A stretch of 64,000 bases of DNA, taken from positions 1-64,000 of the forward strand of contig JALIZF010001346.1 in the NCBI GenBank assembly GCA_029948255.1, read 5' to 3'. Below, piece by piece: positions 1 through 10,386 of this stretch (position 1 is the stretch's first letter; each line of letters opens with the position of its first letter). Source of the stretch: Telmatactis stephensoni. Its lineage: Eukaryota > Cnidaria > Anthozoa > Actiniaria > Isophelliidae. The translations under genes and the position numbers were made by a program. Below the pieces are notes generated by a model, which was not told the DNA's origin, searched no databases, and saw nothing but the letters and a program-made list of their open reading frames with translations.

Positions 1-200
1 TCAACGGGAACTTCTAATTCATTTGCTCTTCCATCAGCTTCTTCCATCTGCTTTTTTGTTAAAACAAATGGAGCACTAGGAAGTAAAGAAGCTGAGTACT
101 CGTTGGCCAAGCCTCTTCAAACCTAAGGGCCTTTTCCTGCATCCTCACTGCTAAGCTATCTTCTGGGGCCTTGCCTGCAATGCACTTTACAAAATATTTT
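1..200 (-). pseudogene. C-terminal fragment of an unrecognised protein, frameshifted
   Basis: Read on the minus strand, about 200 to 100 encodes a protein-like stretch (KCIAGKAPEDSLAVRMQEKA, then LRFEEAWP). About 100 to 1 continues in a second frame (SAPFVLTKKQMEEADGRANE). Both have the composition of a transposon-encoded protein tail, but I do not recognise the family. The segment runs off the left edge, so its end is unseen. It is a decayed fragment or one exon of a larger gene. Confidence 0.25.
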
Positions 201-423
201 ATCTGCACTGCAACTGTATGCATAGCATCAGGCATGCTTGGTCAATGCGATTGAATTCAGGATTCTTGTTGCAAGAACATATGTTCCACATCCCAAAAGG
301 TAAAATAGTAACTATTCTCATTGGTGGAATAGCCACGGAATCACTTATTACGGCTATGTTTAGACTTTTTAAAGACACGCTTCACGTGGAATTGCATCCC
401 ACGGTCCCTTAAGACTCGGATCC
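201..423. other. No gene recognised
   Basis: AT-rich spacer between the fragment at the left edge and the TATA-like motif of the DIRS-type gag gene. No convincing coding or repeat signal seen. Confidence 0.4.
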
Positions 424-545
424 GGCTATAAAAACCTTGATTCTCTGAATTCTGCCTCTTTGGGCCGAACATTGCTCCTTGCTAGTCAGCTTCAGAATCG
501 CTCCTCGTCCCGTCACATCGCCGAAGCCCATTTGTTGCTAGAAAG
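424..545 (+). promoter_or_regulatory. TATA-like promoter and leader of the DIRS-type gag gene
   Basis: A TATAAAA motif at 427-433 lies about 113 bp before the ATG at 546. A pyrimidine-rich, CTCCT-containing leader lies between. The arrangement resembles 54955-55090 in the related second element, where TATAAAT is also followed by a TCTG/CTTTG leader. The promoter role is inferred from position only. Confidence 0.35.
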
Positions 546-938
546 ATGTCTACTCCTTTACAGCCAAATGTCAATGCCCTCAATGCTCTTCGCTCTGCGT
601 CAAATGTTCAACCTCAAGTTCATCCTCCTCCAGCTCAACCACAACCAGCTCCAGCAGCTCAACCACAACCAGCTCCAGCAGCTCAACCACAACCAGCTCC
701 AGCAGTTCAACCACAACCAGATCCAGCAGCTCAACCACAACCAGCTCCAGCAGCTCAACCACAACCAGCTCCAGCAGTTCAACCACAACCAGCTCCAGCA
801 GTTCAACCACAACCACCTCCAGCAGCTCAGCCACAACCAGCTCCAGCAGCTCAACCACAACCAGCTCCAGCAGTTCAACCACAACCAGCTCCAGCAGCTC
901 AACCACAACCTTTGCCTGCCCAAGCTCCTCAGAATGAG
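546..938 (+). CDS. gag: Gag exon 1, Pro/Gln/Ala repeat region of a DIRS-type element
   Basis: The ATG at 546 opens a 131-codon exon. A short non-repetitive start (MSTPLQPNVNALNALRSASN) is followed by 24-bp tandem units (about 632-908) encoding the octapeptide QPQPAPAA with single substitutions. The exon ends GAG|GTATTA at 938, a good donor in phase 0. It fits the acceptor at 1923/1924 that opens the gag core in the same phase. The low-complexity arm probably precedes the capsid-like core. The antisense and other-frame readings of this repeat are artefacts of its 24-bp period. The splice is inferred from the sites and from homology with the gag at 50379. Confidence 0.6.
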
Positions 939-1923
939 GTATTATAATTTGTCATTTCTTCACTTTGGCACAACTTTTGTGTTATTGACTTTTATCATTT
1001 ATTGTGTTCACTTGTACGGGTGGTTTCATAGTCTACCTCTTATTTCGACTTTGGCCGTTTGTCGGCTATTTTGTCAAATTATTGCATAATTGGTCTCAAG
1101 TGTATATACCTTATTTTGACTTTGGCCGTTTGTCGGCTAATCTGCCAAATTATGTTATTGGTCTCGAGTGTGTAGACCTCATTTCGATTTTGGCCGTTTG
1201 TCGGCTAATTTGCCAAATTATGTTATTGGTCTCAAGTGTATAGACCTCATTTCGATGTTGGCCGTTTGTCGGCTAATTTGCCAAATTATGTTATTGGTCT
1301 CAAGTGTATAGACCTCAGCTTATTTCGATGTTGGCCGTTTGTCGGCTAATTTGCCAAATTATGTTATTGGTCTCAAGTGTATAGACCTCATTTCGATGTT
1401 GGCCGTTTGTCAGCTAATTTGCCAAATTATGTCATTGGTCCCAGGTTTATAGACCTCATTTCGATTTTGGCCGTTTGTCGGCCAATTTGCAAAATTTATT
1501 ATGTTTGCAGCAAATATTTTTATACATCACAATTATATGCATGTAAGATATTTTTTCTACTTTGGCTGCATTTTTGTCCCGCTGTTTGCCAAATTTCTTT
1601 TTGTTGCTATTAGTGTTGGCCGTTTTTTCGGCTAAATTTACCAACATTTGGTTATTTAAGGTCTTTTATAAGTTTATTTGTTGAATATTTATAAATCTGT
1701 TTATTAAGTTTTATTGTCCAAGTTTAAAGTACGCCTTACATTTACATTGCCCTCGTTAGCGCATAAAGGTTTGCTTTATGTTTTGTTCTTATTGCAGTTA
1801 TTGGCACCTTGGTATTTAGTAAATTAGTTTAATTTCTGTTTATCGGTAGATGCAACTGTTTTTGTTTACATCCATTAATGCTGTTCAGTTGTTAATTGTT
1901 TTCGTTTTTTATCTGCACTTTAG
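939..1923 (+). repeat. Putative intron with a 68-bp palindromic tandem repeat
   Basis: Seven copies of a 68-bp unit start near 1053, 1124, 1192, 1260, 1333, 1401 and 1469, with a degenerate copy near 1618. Steps are 71, 68, 68, 73, 68 and 68 bp. Each unit holds two perfect hairpins: GCCG-TTTGT-CGGC and AATTTG-C-CAAATT. The array lies between a GT donor at 939 and a pyrimidine-rich acceptor ending TTTAG at 1923, so it is probably intronic. The second DIRS-type element (49521-50290) has a different array in the same position. Confidence 0.7.
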
Positions 1924-2372
1924 ATACAGTCACTAAGGTCGCAATTAGACGCTTTACAACAAGCTAGTAATGTACAGAATGTCGATGCCTCCCTTAATGC
2001 CTTGCGTCAGTTGATACTCCGTCCCCCAGCTATATTTGACGCTTTCGCCACTCTCGCTTCCCTGGAATTGCTCGTCGACATATGTAGAGATCGTCAAGAC
2101 GCTAGAGCCTCTCGCTTTAATGTCATACTTAAGCAGACCAGGCCTTTGGTTAACCATCCATCCCTCCAGCAAATCCTCCTTAAACTTGTTGGTACTAAGG
2201 AAGAAGTAGAGATTTCTAAAGAAATCCAGAAAACCTTAAAGAACATCCCAGCCGCCCAACCGTTTACAGGCCCCACTTCGTCCTCGTCCCTACCCCATTC
2301 AGCAACGTCCAGCCTCCAGTCTGCTTCAACTGCCAAAGACGAGGCCATATTGCTCGAAATTGCAATATGAGG
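1924..2372 (+). pseudogene. gag: Gag core with CCHC knuckle, frameshifted and cut off
   Basis: From 1924 the frame encodes a helical core (IQSLRSQLDALQQ, then RPPAIFDAFATLASLELLVD). It aligns with the gag at 50379-50885 (RPVNFFDQFEAVEQLEALVR). A CCHC zinc knuckle, CFNCQRRGHIARNC, lies at 2322-2363 in a different frame. An Arg/Pro/Tyr stretch matching the region before the other gag's knuckle is in the third frame, so at least two small indels separate core and knuckle. Coding resemblance stops at 2372 where the next element begins. No pol sequence of this copy is found beyond it. Confidence 0.7.
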
Positions 2373-4806
2373 GCACTTACACAAGCTTGTAATCCAAGAA
2401 AAACTGTCAATCAACAAACACCACAGTTAATTGTGTTATGTTTATTCTTGTCACGCCAAGGAAAAGATTACATATTAAATCATTACATTGCATCAGTTGA
2501 AAATAATTTTGATACACATTTATGAATCAAGAAAATCATAACATTTCCTTCAACATATTTTCTAAAGTTTTCAATATTAGATTTTTATTTGGTGGTCATA
2601 ATGATATAATTTTCTATAAACCTTCTAGCTCTAATTAAACGTCTAGACGTGTCTAAAGATTTCATGTCAAGATAAGGTATAGCAGGCTATTTGCCTGCTT
2701 GGCTACTATTAATAGTAGTACTAACCAACTCTATTAATATATGGAAGCGATGTCTTTGTGAACTAGTAAGAGTGGCACTTGATTACTTACTATAACTATG
2801 ATCGTTGTGTGTTGCATCCAAAACCTTAAGGGAACACACAAGAAAGTCCCAATAAAAAGGGATTTCAGTGCGAAAGGCCCTATCATTGGGATGATGAAGA
2901 TTGTGCCATGCCTCATCATCTTACAAAATACTAGCTGCATATACATTTCGGAGTCAATTCTTTACTCATAGTTTTTTCAGATCTAGCACATTACGTATAT
3001 TAGCAATGTATGTGGCAACTTATAAATCTTACATTCGTTATTTTGATACACATTTATGAATCAAGAACTGAAATTGTTACATTATGATAGACTAATAAAA
3101 TTTTTATTAAAAGTTCTAAATATTTATATTTGGTGATCATAATGCAAAGATTTCTGCTCTAATGATATAGTTTTCTAATTTTGTCTAGGTCTAATAAACA
3201 CTGAGACATTTCTAAAAATGTCCCAAACATTGGGGGAACACACATGTCAAGAAAGTCCCAATGAAAAGGGGTTTCAGTGCAAAAGCCCCTATTACTGGGG
3301 CACTGATAGCTAGTTGATGACAACAACACTCTATTAACAGCATGACCTTACGAAATACTTGTACTGACTTTTCATGGCCTGTTTGCAAGTAACCAAACTT
3401 GTTTGGCCTCAACAAAAGTCAAGACAAATTTTTCTTTCAAAAATTGTTTGGCTAATTGTGTTCACACTACAAGGCACAATATACCAAAAATTATTCAGAG
3501 CTCAACTTCCATTTCATGACATACACAAATTGACTTATGTATGTATTTTTGCTCCGTAATGTATCAAAATTTGAAATTTTAAAAGAAAACGACCATCCTC
3601 CATCCTACATGTACATGTAACTATTAGGTAGCTATAGTCTGCTTTGCAAAACTGTGTTTCAGTGGAGTATGTGATGGTGACTTGACATATTTTTACCTAC
3701 CAAACTACAAGAGCACCGGATGTCTTCATGGTTTAGAAATCCTTTGTTCACTTGACGTACCTCTGTCAATGTACATTCATAGCCATTTGATCACTGTTAC
3801 TTCCCGCTACAAATTACAACTTCACGCCATATTACTACGAGGTAAATTCTCAACATTCGAGTACATCCTAAATGGCCTCCAAAAATTCCTCTCTAAAATT
3901 CCTAGTATACACGTGGATTTCAAACCACAATTCTTTTGGATGTGGAATGTCCAGTAGGATTGAAATCTACAACATCTACTGTGACTATGCCTGTAATTCC
4001 ACAACTGAATTTATGTTCCTGTTTGAAGTAGTTGAAATCTTCGAAAAGCCAAAACATAAAGAAATTGTTGTCTTTCCTTCATTAGGTTTTGTGGGATAAT
4101 AAAAAAACTTAGTTAAAAATCATAAACAAAACATCTTAAATTCGCTCCAACTTGACTGGAAGACTGACCGACATTAACGGCTTGATTGTCAGGTTAACAA
4201 ATTTAAATCACATTTGGTACTAGTGCAAACGGGGAATCACATTTTGACAAAACGTGGTTATAATCTCGAAGTGTTAAAACACCCAAAATTTCGTTGTAGT
4301 GCAAAAAATATCCAAAAATCAATCACTCTATCAACTTTACACAGAAATATTTCTGCAACAAATGCATTAACAAACAAATGAGACAGTTTCAGATATCAAA
4401 CTGTGCAGTTTGTAACTTTTACAAATTAAAAGAGAGGTTGAAAATTAACAAACACACACTCTAAAAATTGGTAAAATCTAATTTTTTATGCAATATTAAG
4501 AAAGTTCTGTCTTTTCTTTGATAATCACAACTTCAACTTATCTTGACATGAAATCTTTAGACACATCTAGACGTTTAATATGACCACCAAATAAAAATCC
4601 AATATTGAAAACTTTAGAAAATATGTTGAAGGAAATGTTACGATTTTCTTGATTCATAAATGTGTATCAAAATTATTTTCAACTGATGCAATGTAATGAT
4701 TTAATATGTAATCTTTTCCTTGGTGTGACAAGAATAAACATAACACAATTAACTGTGGTGTTTATTGATTGACAGTTTTTCTTGGATTACAAGCTTGTGT
4801 AAGTGC
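2373..4806. mobile_element. Non-autonomous DNA element with ~300-bp terminal inverted repeats
   Basis: 2373-2677 is the reverse complement of 4537-4806 with few mismatches and one ~35-bp gap. The outermost bases are GCACTTACACAAGCTTG and its complement. The interior has no recognisable protein. It abuts the broken gag core, so it either inserted there or the copy was already truncated. No target duplication is visible (flanks CAATATGAGG and TCCAAAAGTG differ), so the exact ends and the superfamily remain open. Confidence 0.75.
2505..3310 (+). repeat. Diverged direct duplication inside the inverted-repeat element
   Basis: The segment from about 2505 to 2900 recurs at about 3040 to 3310. Shared blocks are GATACACATTTATGAATCAAG and, later, AAGAAAGTCCCAAT followed by a GGGATTTCAGTGC-like block. 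The second copy is more compact. Such subterminal duplications are common in non-autonomous elements. No coding role seen. Confidence 0.6.
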
Positions 4807-4900
4807 TCCAAAAGTGTTCTTGTCGTTCTTGTTCAGTTCAAGCGCGAAATGAGCAAACCATGAAGTCTTTCCAAATCGCATAAAAATCTGTGGAAATTAA

Positions 4901-6029
4901 GAACAATAATTTCTAACAGTCAAGCATATGGGGAAATGACAATTTTCACTTCACCCTTATCTTTTGTATACAGATAGGCTATCTATGGGGAAGTAATAAA
5001 ACAGCCCTGAAAAAGTTGGGAAATCCTCTGTTGCCATGGCAACGGCAAACTTTCCAAGTGACCACGCATATGGTATTTTGAGACAAAAATCCCAATTAAA
5101 ATTGTCGAAATTCAATGCAAGTTTTCCCCTAGTTCCTCTCAACTATTTTTTATCTAAACGCTACCATAAATTAATCAATGTCTCTACTTTACATTCGTAC
5201 TAATATTGTCTACTTTGAATTTTTATATATTGAGATAACTGACAATCAATTACTACATATATGAGATTTTTTTATGATCAGTAAATATGACCCAACTTCG
5301 TTGGCATATTTCTTCGAAAGTACGCAAGTTGCAAACTTGGCATTACATATGCACATTATCTAGTCCTTGTAGTTACAGAATCTTGTAAAATCTCTGCGGG
5401 GTGGGACATACTTTTTGGGCTACATACCGAATAAAACCAAGAAAAATTCAAAAATGCTAAATTTGTATGTTCTTCAAGGTCATCGTATACCGAGATGGCA
5501 GCATATAACATGGCAATGACATGTTCCAGGTAATGATGAAAATATTGTCGTTTGATTTCCGAGAAAGAAACAGAGGTTTTATTTGGGAAAAAGCTGGCAA
5601 AAATTATTTTGTAATGCACGTACCTTGCGATTCGACGTTTTAATAGTGAATGTCCAGAAGATGTTTGGCCTCTTGATCTCGAAATATCCCATCCAAATCA
5701 AGTCCAAATCCAAGTTTATAAGTAGAAGAACGTATAATCCTTGGTAACAGTGAGGTGTTATTTCTACCGGAGCCGACGGATGCACGCAAAGAAGTAAACA
5801 ATTTCGTTTTCTTCCAGATCTTGGTAAGTCGGCCATTACCTCTGTTACACATGGGTTGAAGAAGTTATTTCTCCATAGTTCAAGCGTATAAGGAAGCAGC
5901 CACTCTACAAGATACTGTTTGGCTCAAAATGTACTTAAGAAATAGAAGATTTATATTTTTGGGGTCATCTTTTGTGCGAAAAGCTGACAGAAAATCTCTG
6001 TTCGTACAACCGCTGACCGGAAGTAAATG
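4901..6029 (+). repeat. Left terminal inverted repeat of the TTAA element
   Basis: Reverse complement of 11445-12590 over its whole length. Matching short open frames in both arms (for example around 5356-5619 and 11872-12135) exist only because the arms are copies; I do not call them genes. The outer tip abuts TTAA at 4897-4900. Confidence 0.9.
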
Positions 6030-6089
6030 CGAAGTTTATGTAAATTTCAGTTTTTCGGTTTCCTTCGTTCACGGGTTTTCTTTTCCTTC

Positions 6090-6230
6090 TGTTTGTCCTT
6101 TTTCTTTTCTTTTCCCTCTTTACTTTACTTTTCTTTTCTCTTTTTTCTTTTCTTTTCTCTCTCTTCTTCTCTTTCTCTCCTTCTATTTCCTTTTTTCTTT
6201 TTCTTTTCTCTCTTCTTTTTGCACTATGAT
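6090..6230 (+). repeat. Polypyrimidine tract (TTTTC-rich)
   Basis: About 140 bp of nearly pure C/T on the plus strand, made of irregular TTTTC and CTTCT runs. It lies just inside the left inverted repeat. The Lys/Arg/Glu-rich reading on the opposite strand is a by-product of composition. Confidence 0.85.
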
Positions 6231-6520
6231 TCCTTTTGCTACATTTGCTTTGGTTCACTTTAAGTTGCAAAAACGCTGATTGTCAAAATTCTTTTTGCTA
6301 GTACTAAGATTTATTTGGCAGTAGATTTTGCTTTTTCTTGTGTGCGTTTCAGTGTGAAGTTATACGTTGCTGGTTTGGCTGCTGCTGTAAGTTGCTACTA
6401 CGACTGTTGTTGGATAAATGTATACCTTGGGAAGGGTTGAAAAAACAAAACCCATTATCAGACTGTTACACTTGGCCACTTCTTCCCAACATAATTGTGT
6501 TATATTTGCCCCACTCCCAA

Positions 6521-6638
6521 TAGCCTGCGAAGATGGAGGGGGATGGGAGGGGAGGGGAAGAGAAGGAGAGGAGGGGCCTCTTCCCTTTTCTTCCCCTCCT
6601 CCTTCCTCCTCCCCAAAAGAGCCAGGCTATGCAGGCTA
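6521..6638. repeat. Purine/pyrimidine hairpin with TAGCCTGC ends
   Basis: A 118-bp imperfect palindrome running from TAGCCTGC to GCAGGCTA. The left arm is almost all purine (GGGAGGGGAGGGGAAGAG) and the right arm almost all pyrimidine. It looks like a very small hairpin MITE sitting in the 3' region of the TTAA-element gene. Confidence 0.65.
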
Positions 6639-6688
6639 CCATATATATCAAACGGGTTATCCACATCAATTAATTGTACTAATTGTAA

Positions 6689-7618
6689 TCACTGTCTGCA
6701 GGTACAGGTTGCTTTGATCTTTAAAACGCCTTCCACGTAAGGAGCTTTCTTTCGCCCTGACACAGGAACCCCATACTCTTGGCAAATACCCTTCAAAGTT
6801 GCCATTCGTAGCTTAGTAACATCCTTGTTTGCCATGTTACACAAGTTGATATCTCTGAACATCATCGGGTGAGGTACAAAATCCAATGTATTGGCAATTT
6901 CATCTACTACTGCTTTAATATAGCCGTCTTTCATGACTGCATCGTATTCTGCAGATGTTATTTGCTTTTTCTTGGCTGCAAAACGCGAAAAGTAGGAAGA
7001 TATTTGCTGAGGTGTCAAAAATTCATCTAAAGTGAACAAGCGATTGTTATGCGCATCACGTACTCTGCGCATCTCTTTTGCTACCTCTTCTCCTGTTAGC
7101 TTTTTCCCAGACTGCTCGCCCTCTATAAACTTCATATCAAGGAATGATTTCTGCTTGTCAGTGAACCTCGATTTTTGTGAGCTCGATTTTAAAGCCCATC
7201 CAGATTCTAGTGAAGCTCCGTAAGTTGGCTGAACGACGTTGACCTCATGCAGGCTTGGATGGGCTGATTGACGGTCGTATAAGTAGTGGGCATAGGTCAG
7301 TTTCGCTTTGTCCTGCAGGGTCATTTTTTCCACACTTCGTTTGTGAATTCCATATTCACAGTGTCTTTCCAAAGCTGAATATCTGATGAACACTTTGGTG
7401 CAGCCCTCCTCTGGACAAGGAAATATTTTGCCGCTAGCGCTTGGACTCCTCATGTCGCTACTATCTGATGAATGTACGTCACTGGTTTCATCCCCGCTGG
7501 TGTCGCTACCATCGCTGGGCGGTGCTGCAATAGGAGACTTTTTTTCGTTGTCTTTGAAATACTGGAACAAAATCGTCTGATTCTGCTTCCTGGTCAAACC
7601 AAGAGTAATCATTTACTT
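6689..7618 (-). pseudogene. C-terminal exon of the TTAA-element gene: C2H2 finger and SAP-like tail
   Basis: Exon from an acceptor at about 7619 to about 6689. It starts with an acidic stretch, then a Ser/Asp-rich linker, then a C2H2 finger (CPEEGCTKVFIRYSALERHC, followed by His). A helical region (LTGEEVAKEMRRVRD, then LTPQQISSYFSRFAAKKKQ) and a tail rich in GRKK/PYVE that resembles a SAP-like DNA-binding segment follow. An A-run near 7542 carries a one-base indel that splits the acidic start from the finger. The phase fits the preceding exon (donor near 7823). Probably the DNA-binding C-terminus of the transposase; the function is inferred. Confidence 0.55.
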
Positions 7619-7822
7619 CTGGCACTGTTGAATAACAGAATGCAATATATTTATAAATACACTATCAAATGCTATATCATTGACTCATATATTCAGTGTA
7701 TGTTTTTATCCTGCCATCTGGAATTGTTTGTCGTGCACTTTTCAGACCCGTTTTAATTTAATGATCGATGCCATCTTCATTTTGTATAAAGTCTATAAAG
7801 CTATCAGTATAATCTATCGTAC

Positions 7823-8927
7823 CTGATTCAAAAGCACTCCATTCAAAGATTGTACCTTCTCCGACTTTATAAGCTTTGTATGCTGTGAAACCGTTCGCTG
7901 TAGACGAAATTATTAAGTGTACTAATGCCGTCTATCCGGGAATAATTATCAGTTGAGCTGTTGTTGACTACTTGTACAACTGTTGCGTTGACCCCTGCGA
8001 TTCCACCCCTGGATTCAATGGCTTTCTTTAGCTCAGTTGGGTTGGTAACAGAGTTGCCCTCGTTAACATAGCTTTTGACATGGGCTTTCACCTGGGCAGC
8101 CTTTCTGTCGCAGGAGCCCTTTCCACCTTGGGGATCACTGAAATCTATCCGACTTATGTGGATATTGCTACGCTTGGAAATGGTGTTTGCAGACAGAATT
8201 GTTAATGTTGAATGGTAACAGCCAGCATTATCCTGGCGAAAGTATGCAACTGTGATTTCTGGGTGCTTCTTTTTTAAGGAATGTAAAACGTGATCCATGA
8301 TCAAGACGACCGTGTAGCTATCCTGAAGACCAGATTTTAGAATGTGAATAAACGTTTTCGTCTGGAGATTCCCATTAACTTTTCGGTGGCATACAGACAC
8401 ATGCCATGATATTCCACGTTTTCCAAAAAAATCGCTCTGAGCTTCCCTGTACTGAGATGGCATATACTTCATCGCAAAATCTTGTACAATTAGTACGCTG
8501 TTAGAATCCAAAGCATCTATGATGTCTAGAAGAGCAAGGTCTTGGTTAATACTGCGAAGCTGATGTGCTTTCCATGCATATATACTTTCTTTTGCTTTCT
8601 TTATAAGGAAAAGTACCTCGTCTCTGTCATCTTCACAAGCGTACTCCAGTGTGTTTGCATCACTTTGAATGCTTTCTAGAACCTAACGTACAATCAGTAG
8701 TGTGATTATTATTGCATGTGCCAAATAATAATTTCAATAAAATAACATCAACATAATATAAGAACCTGTCCATTAGGTTGACATATCACCTTGTCTACAG
8801 AAGAGCATCTATCACAGCTTTGGTCATGCTTATGGTTACATGCTGTTTTGTAACGTGGATTTCGACCATCACTTAAAGCGAAGGTACTGCAGTGGTCTGG
8901 AATCGAAGACTCTCTTGATACATGAAC
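7823..8927 (-). pseudogene. DDE-like catalytic candidate exons of the TTAA-element gene
   Basis: Two exons: 8927-8766, with a Cys/His-rich motif (ACNHKHDQSCDRC), and 8682-7823, with GT-AG sites between. The larger exon has an RNase-H-fold-like series of acidic blocks: VLIVQDFAMKYMPSQYREAQ, then a GISWHVS strand, then YFRQDNAGCYHSTLTILSAN and DFSDPQGGKGSCDRKAAQVK. The Asp of VQDF and RQDN and an acidic residue farther on are reasonable DDE candidates. A frameshift near 7890 separates the main frame from the end of the exon. I cannot place it in a named transposase superfamily. The catalytic role is an inference from motif layout and from its location between long inverted repeats. Confidence 0.55.
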
Positions 8928-9145
8928 CTAGGAATTGATAACAAATAAGAGCAACGGTGGTACAAATTGTGCATGTATATACCTATGTGCACAAACATCG
9001 ACTCCGCTTTCAAAATAATCGAATCTAGAAACTGAGACCGAAATGTTACACTAGTCATATTAAAACGACAAACGCTTAGTCTCAATCGCTGTTTGAAACG
9101 TCCATGTAAACGCCCTTCTTTAAAATCAACTAATCAAAAAATTAC

Positions 9146-10305
9146 CCTGTGCTCATTTCGCTCTCAACTTCTATGTTTTCAGTGAAGCGCCAATGTTTAT
9201 GCAAATAGGTATATATATGTAAATGCATATATCTTGGACAATTTTCTGGCAATGCTAAGTGCAGTTCTCTTACTTTGTAGTCTCCCTTGAGATATGCTTT
9301 ACCCTCTAATAGAGATTCCTTATAACTAACTGCTTTTTTTCTATCAAGTCCTGATTCTTCCAACTTCTCAACCACCAATTTCAAGTCATCAAAGGATCGC
9401 GATCCCTCCGCTAAATAGTTGTCAAGTCCTTGCATGCATTTCCTCACTGAAGCTACACAGCTCTTCGAAAGAACTTTCATAAGAGTACTCTTTGCCAGTG
9501 GAGAGAATTCTTGCTCTTGGCAATACTGAATGTATTGATTTACCAGTCGAGACGGTATGAGCAGCCTGATAACATTTGGGATGTCTAGTCGTTCTCCAGT
9601 TGACAGTTTAAGTTGTCTTCTACCAAACGGGAGATCTTGGATGGCATGTTGACTTGTAATAAACTCAATGAAATGTTCTAGTCGTGCAGGATCAACTTTT
9701 TCTCTTATTGCCTTATGGGGTTTAGGAACTTCAGCACCTATTCCATATTGTAACCCATGTCGCCGTGCTTCTGTGAATCTATATCTAGAGATACCAGGTA
9801 TGAGATCCTCTACTTCTCGGAAAGAAAGCTTATTTGCTAAGACGCTCAATAGTTGAGTACGAGTGCTGGAGTGTGATGTCTGTTTATAAGTCTCTACCAA
9901 CGCCCGCAGTGATGAATCTGTACAACTTTGCGCTTCATATCTATCCTTCATTGTTTGACATTCCTTCAAAGCGTTCCACAGTGATCCAACTATTCAACTA
10001 TTTCTGCAGTTTTAGACGTGTAGAAACGTTGTGTTTTTGGAGTAATATCCTTCCATGGAATTTGTAAAGTTCGAGTGAGTGGTTCGTGTCCCCCAAAAGC
10101 CAGAACTTCGTTCACTGCTTGCAGCCGTTCCTGTTCCAACTTGTTCTTGTTATTTTCTTCTTCTTCGCTGTCGTCCAATACATCTCTACAGTCGTTTTTC
10201 CAGGATAAATCCACTCGCTTAGGAGTTTGTACCTGCATACTTATCATACGAAGTTTGTTTGCACAGGAAACTTTACTAGCTCTTGCATTTATCTGCTCAC
10301 TTGGA
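9146..10305 (-). pseudogene. Central helical region of the TTAA-element gene
   Basis: An acceptor at about 10306 opens the frame (IPSEQINARASK...), which reads through an acidic stretch (DVLDDSEEEENNKNKLEQER) to about 9990 and then stops. The next frame continues to a donor near 9146 and is mostly helical (LLSVLANKLSFREVEDLIPG; FIEFITSQHAIQDLPFGRRQ). The break coincides with an 8-bp tandem duplication (AATAGTTG twice, about 9982-10000), which explains the frame change. No named domain recognised; length and position suit a regulatory or DNA-binding middle part of a transposase. Confidence 0.5.
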
Positions 10306-10386
10306 ATCTATTTGGAAAATGAAAATAATAATAATATGAATAAAACCGTCTTAATTCATTTAAGGGGCGTTAACAAGATGTTATAC

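Noticed and set aside
580..923. Open frames on both strands of the 24-bp repeat (Val/Leu/Glu-rich and Trp/Leu-rich)
   Set aside because: They exist only because the 24-bp period is a multiple of three. Only the frame from 546, which ends at a donor and joins the gag core, makes sense.
1041..1540. CRISPR-like array
   Set aside because: Tandem units without unique spacers, in an animal transposon next to splice sites; no cas genes.
5965..6270. Lys/Arg/Glu-rich minus-strand frame
   Set aside because: Reverse complement of a polypyrimidine tract; low complexity, no start context or homology.
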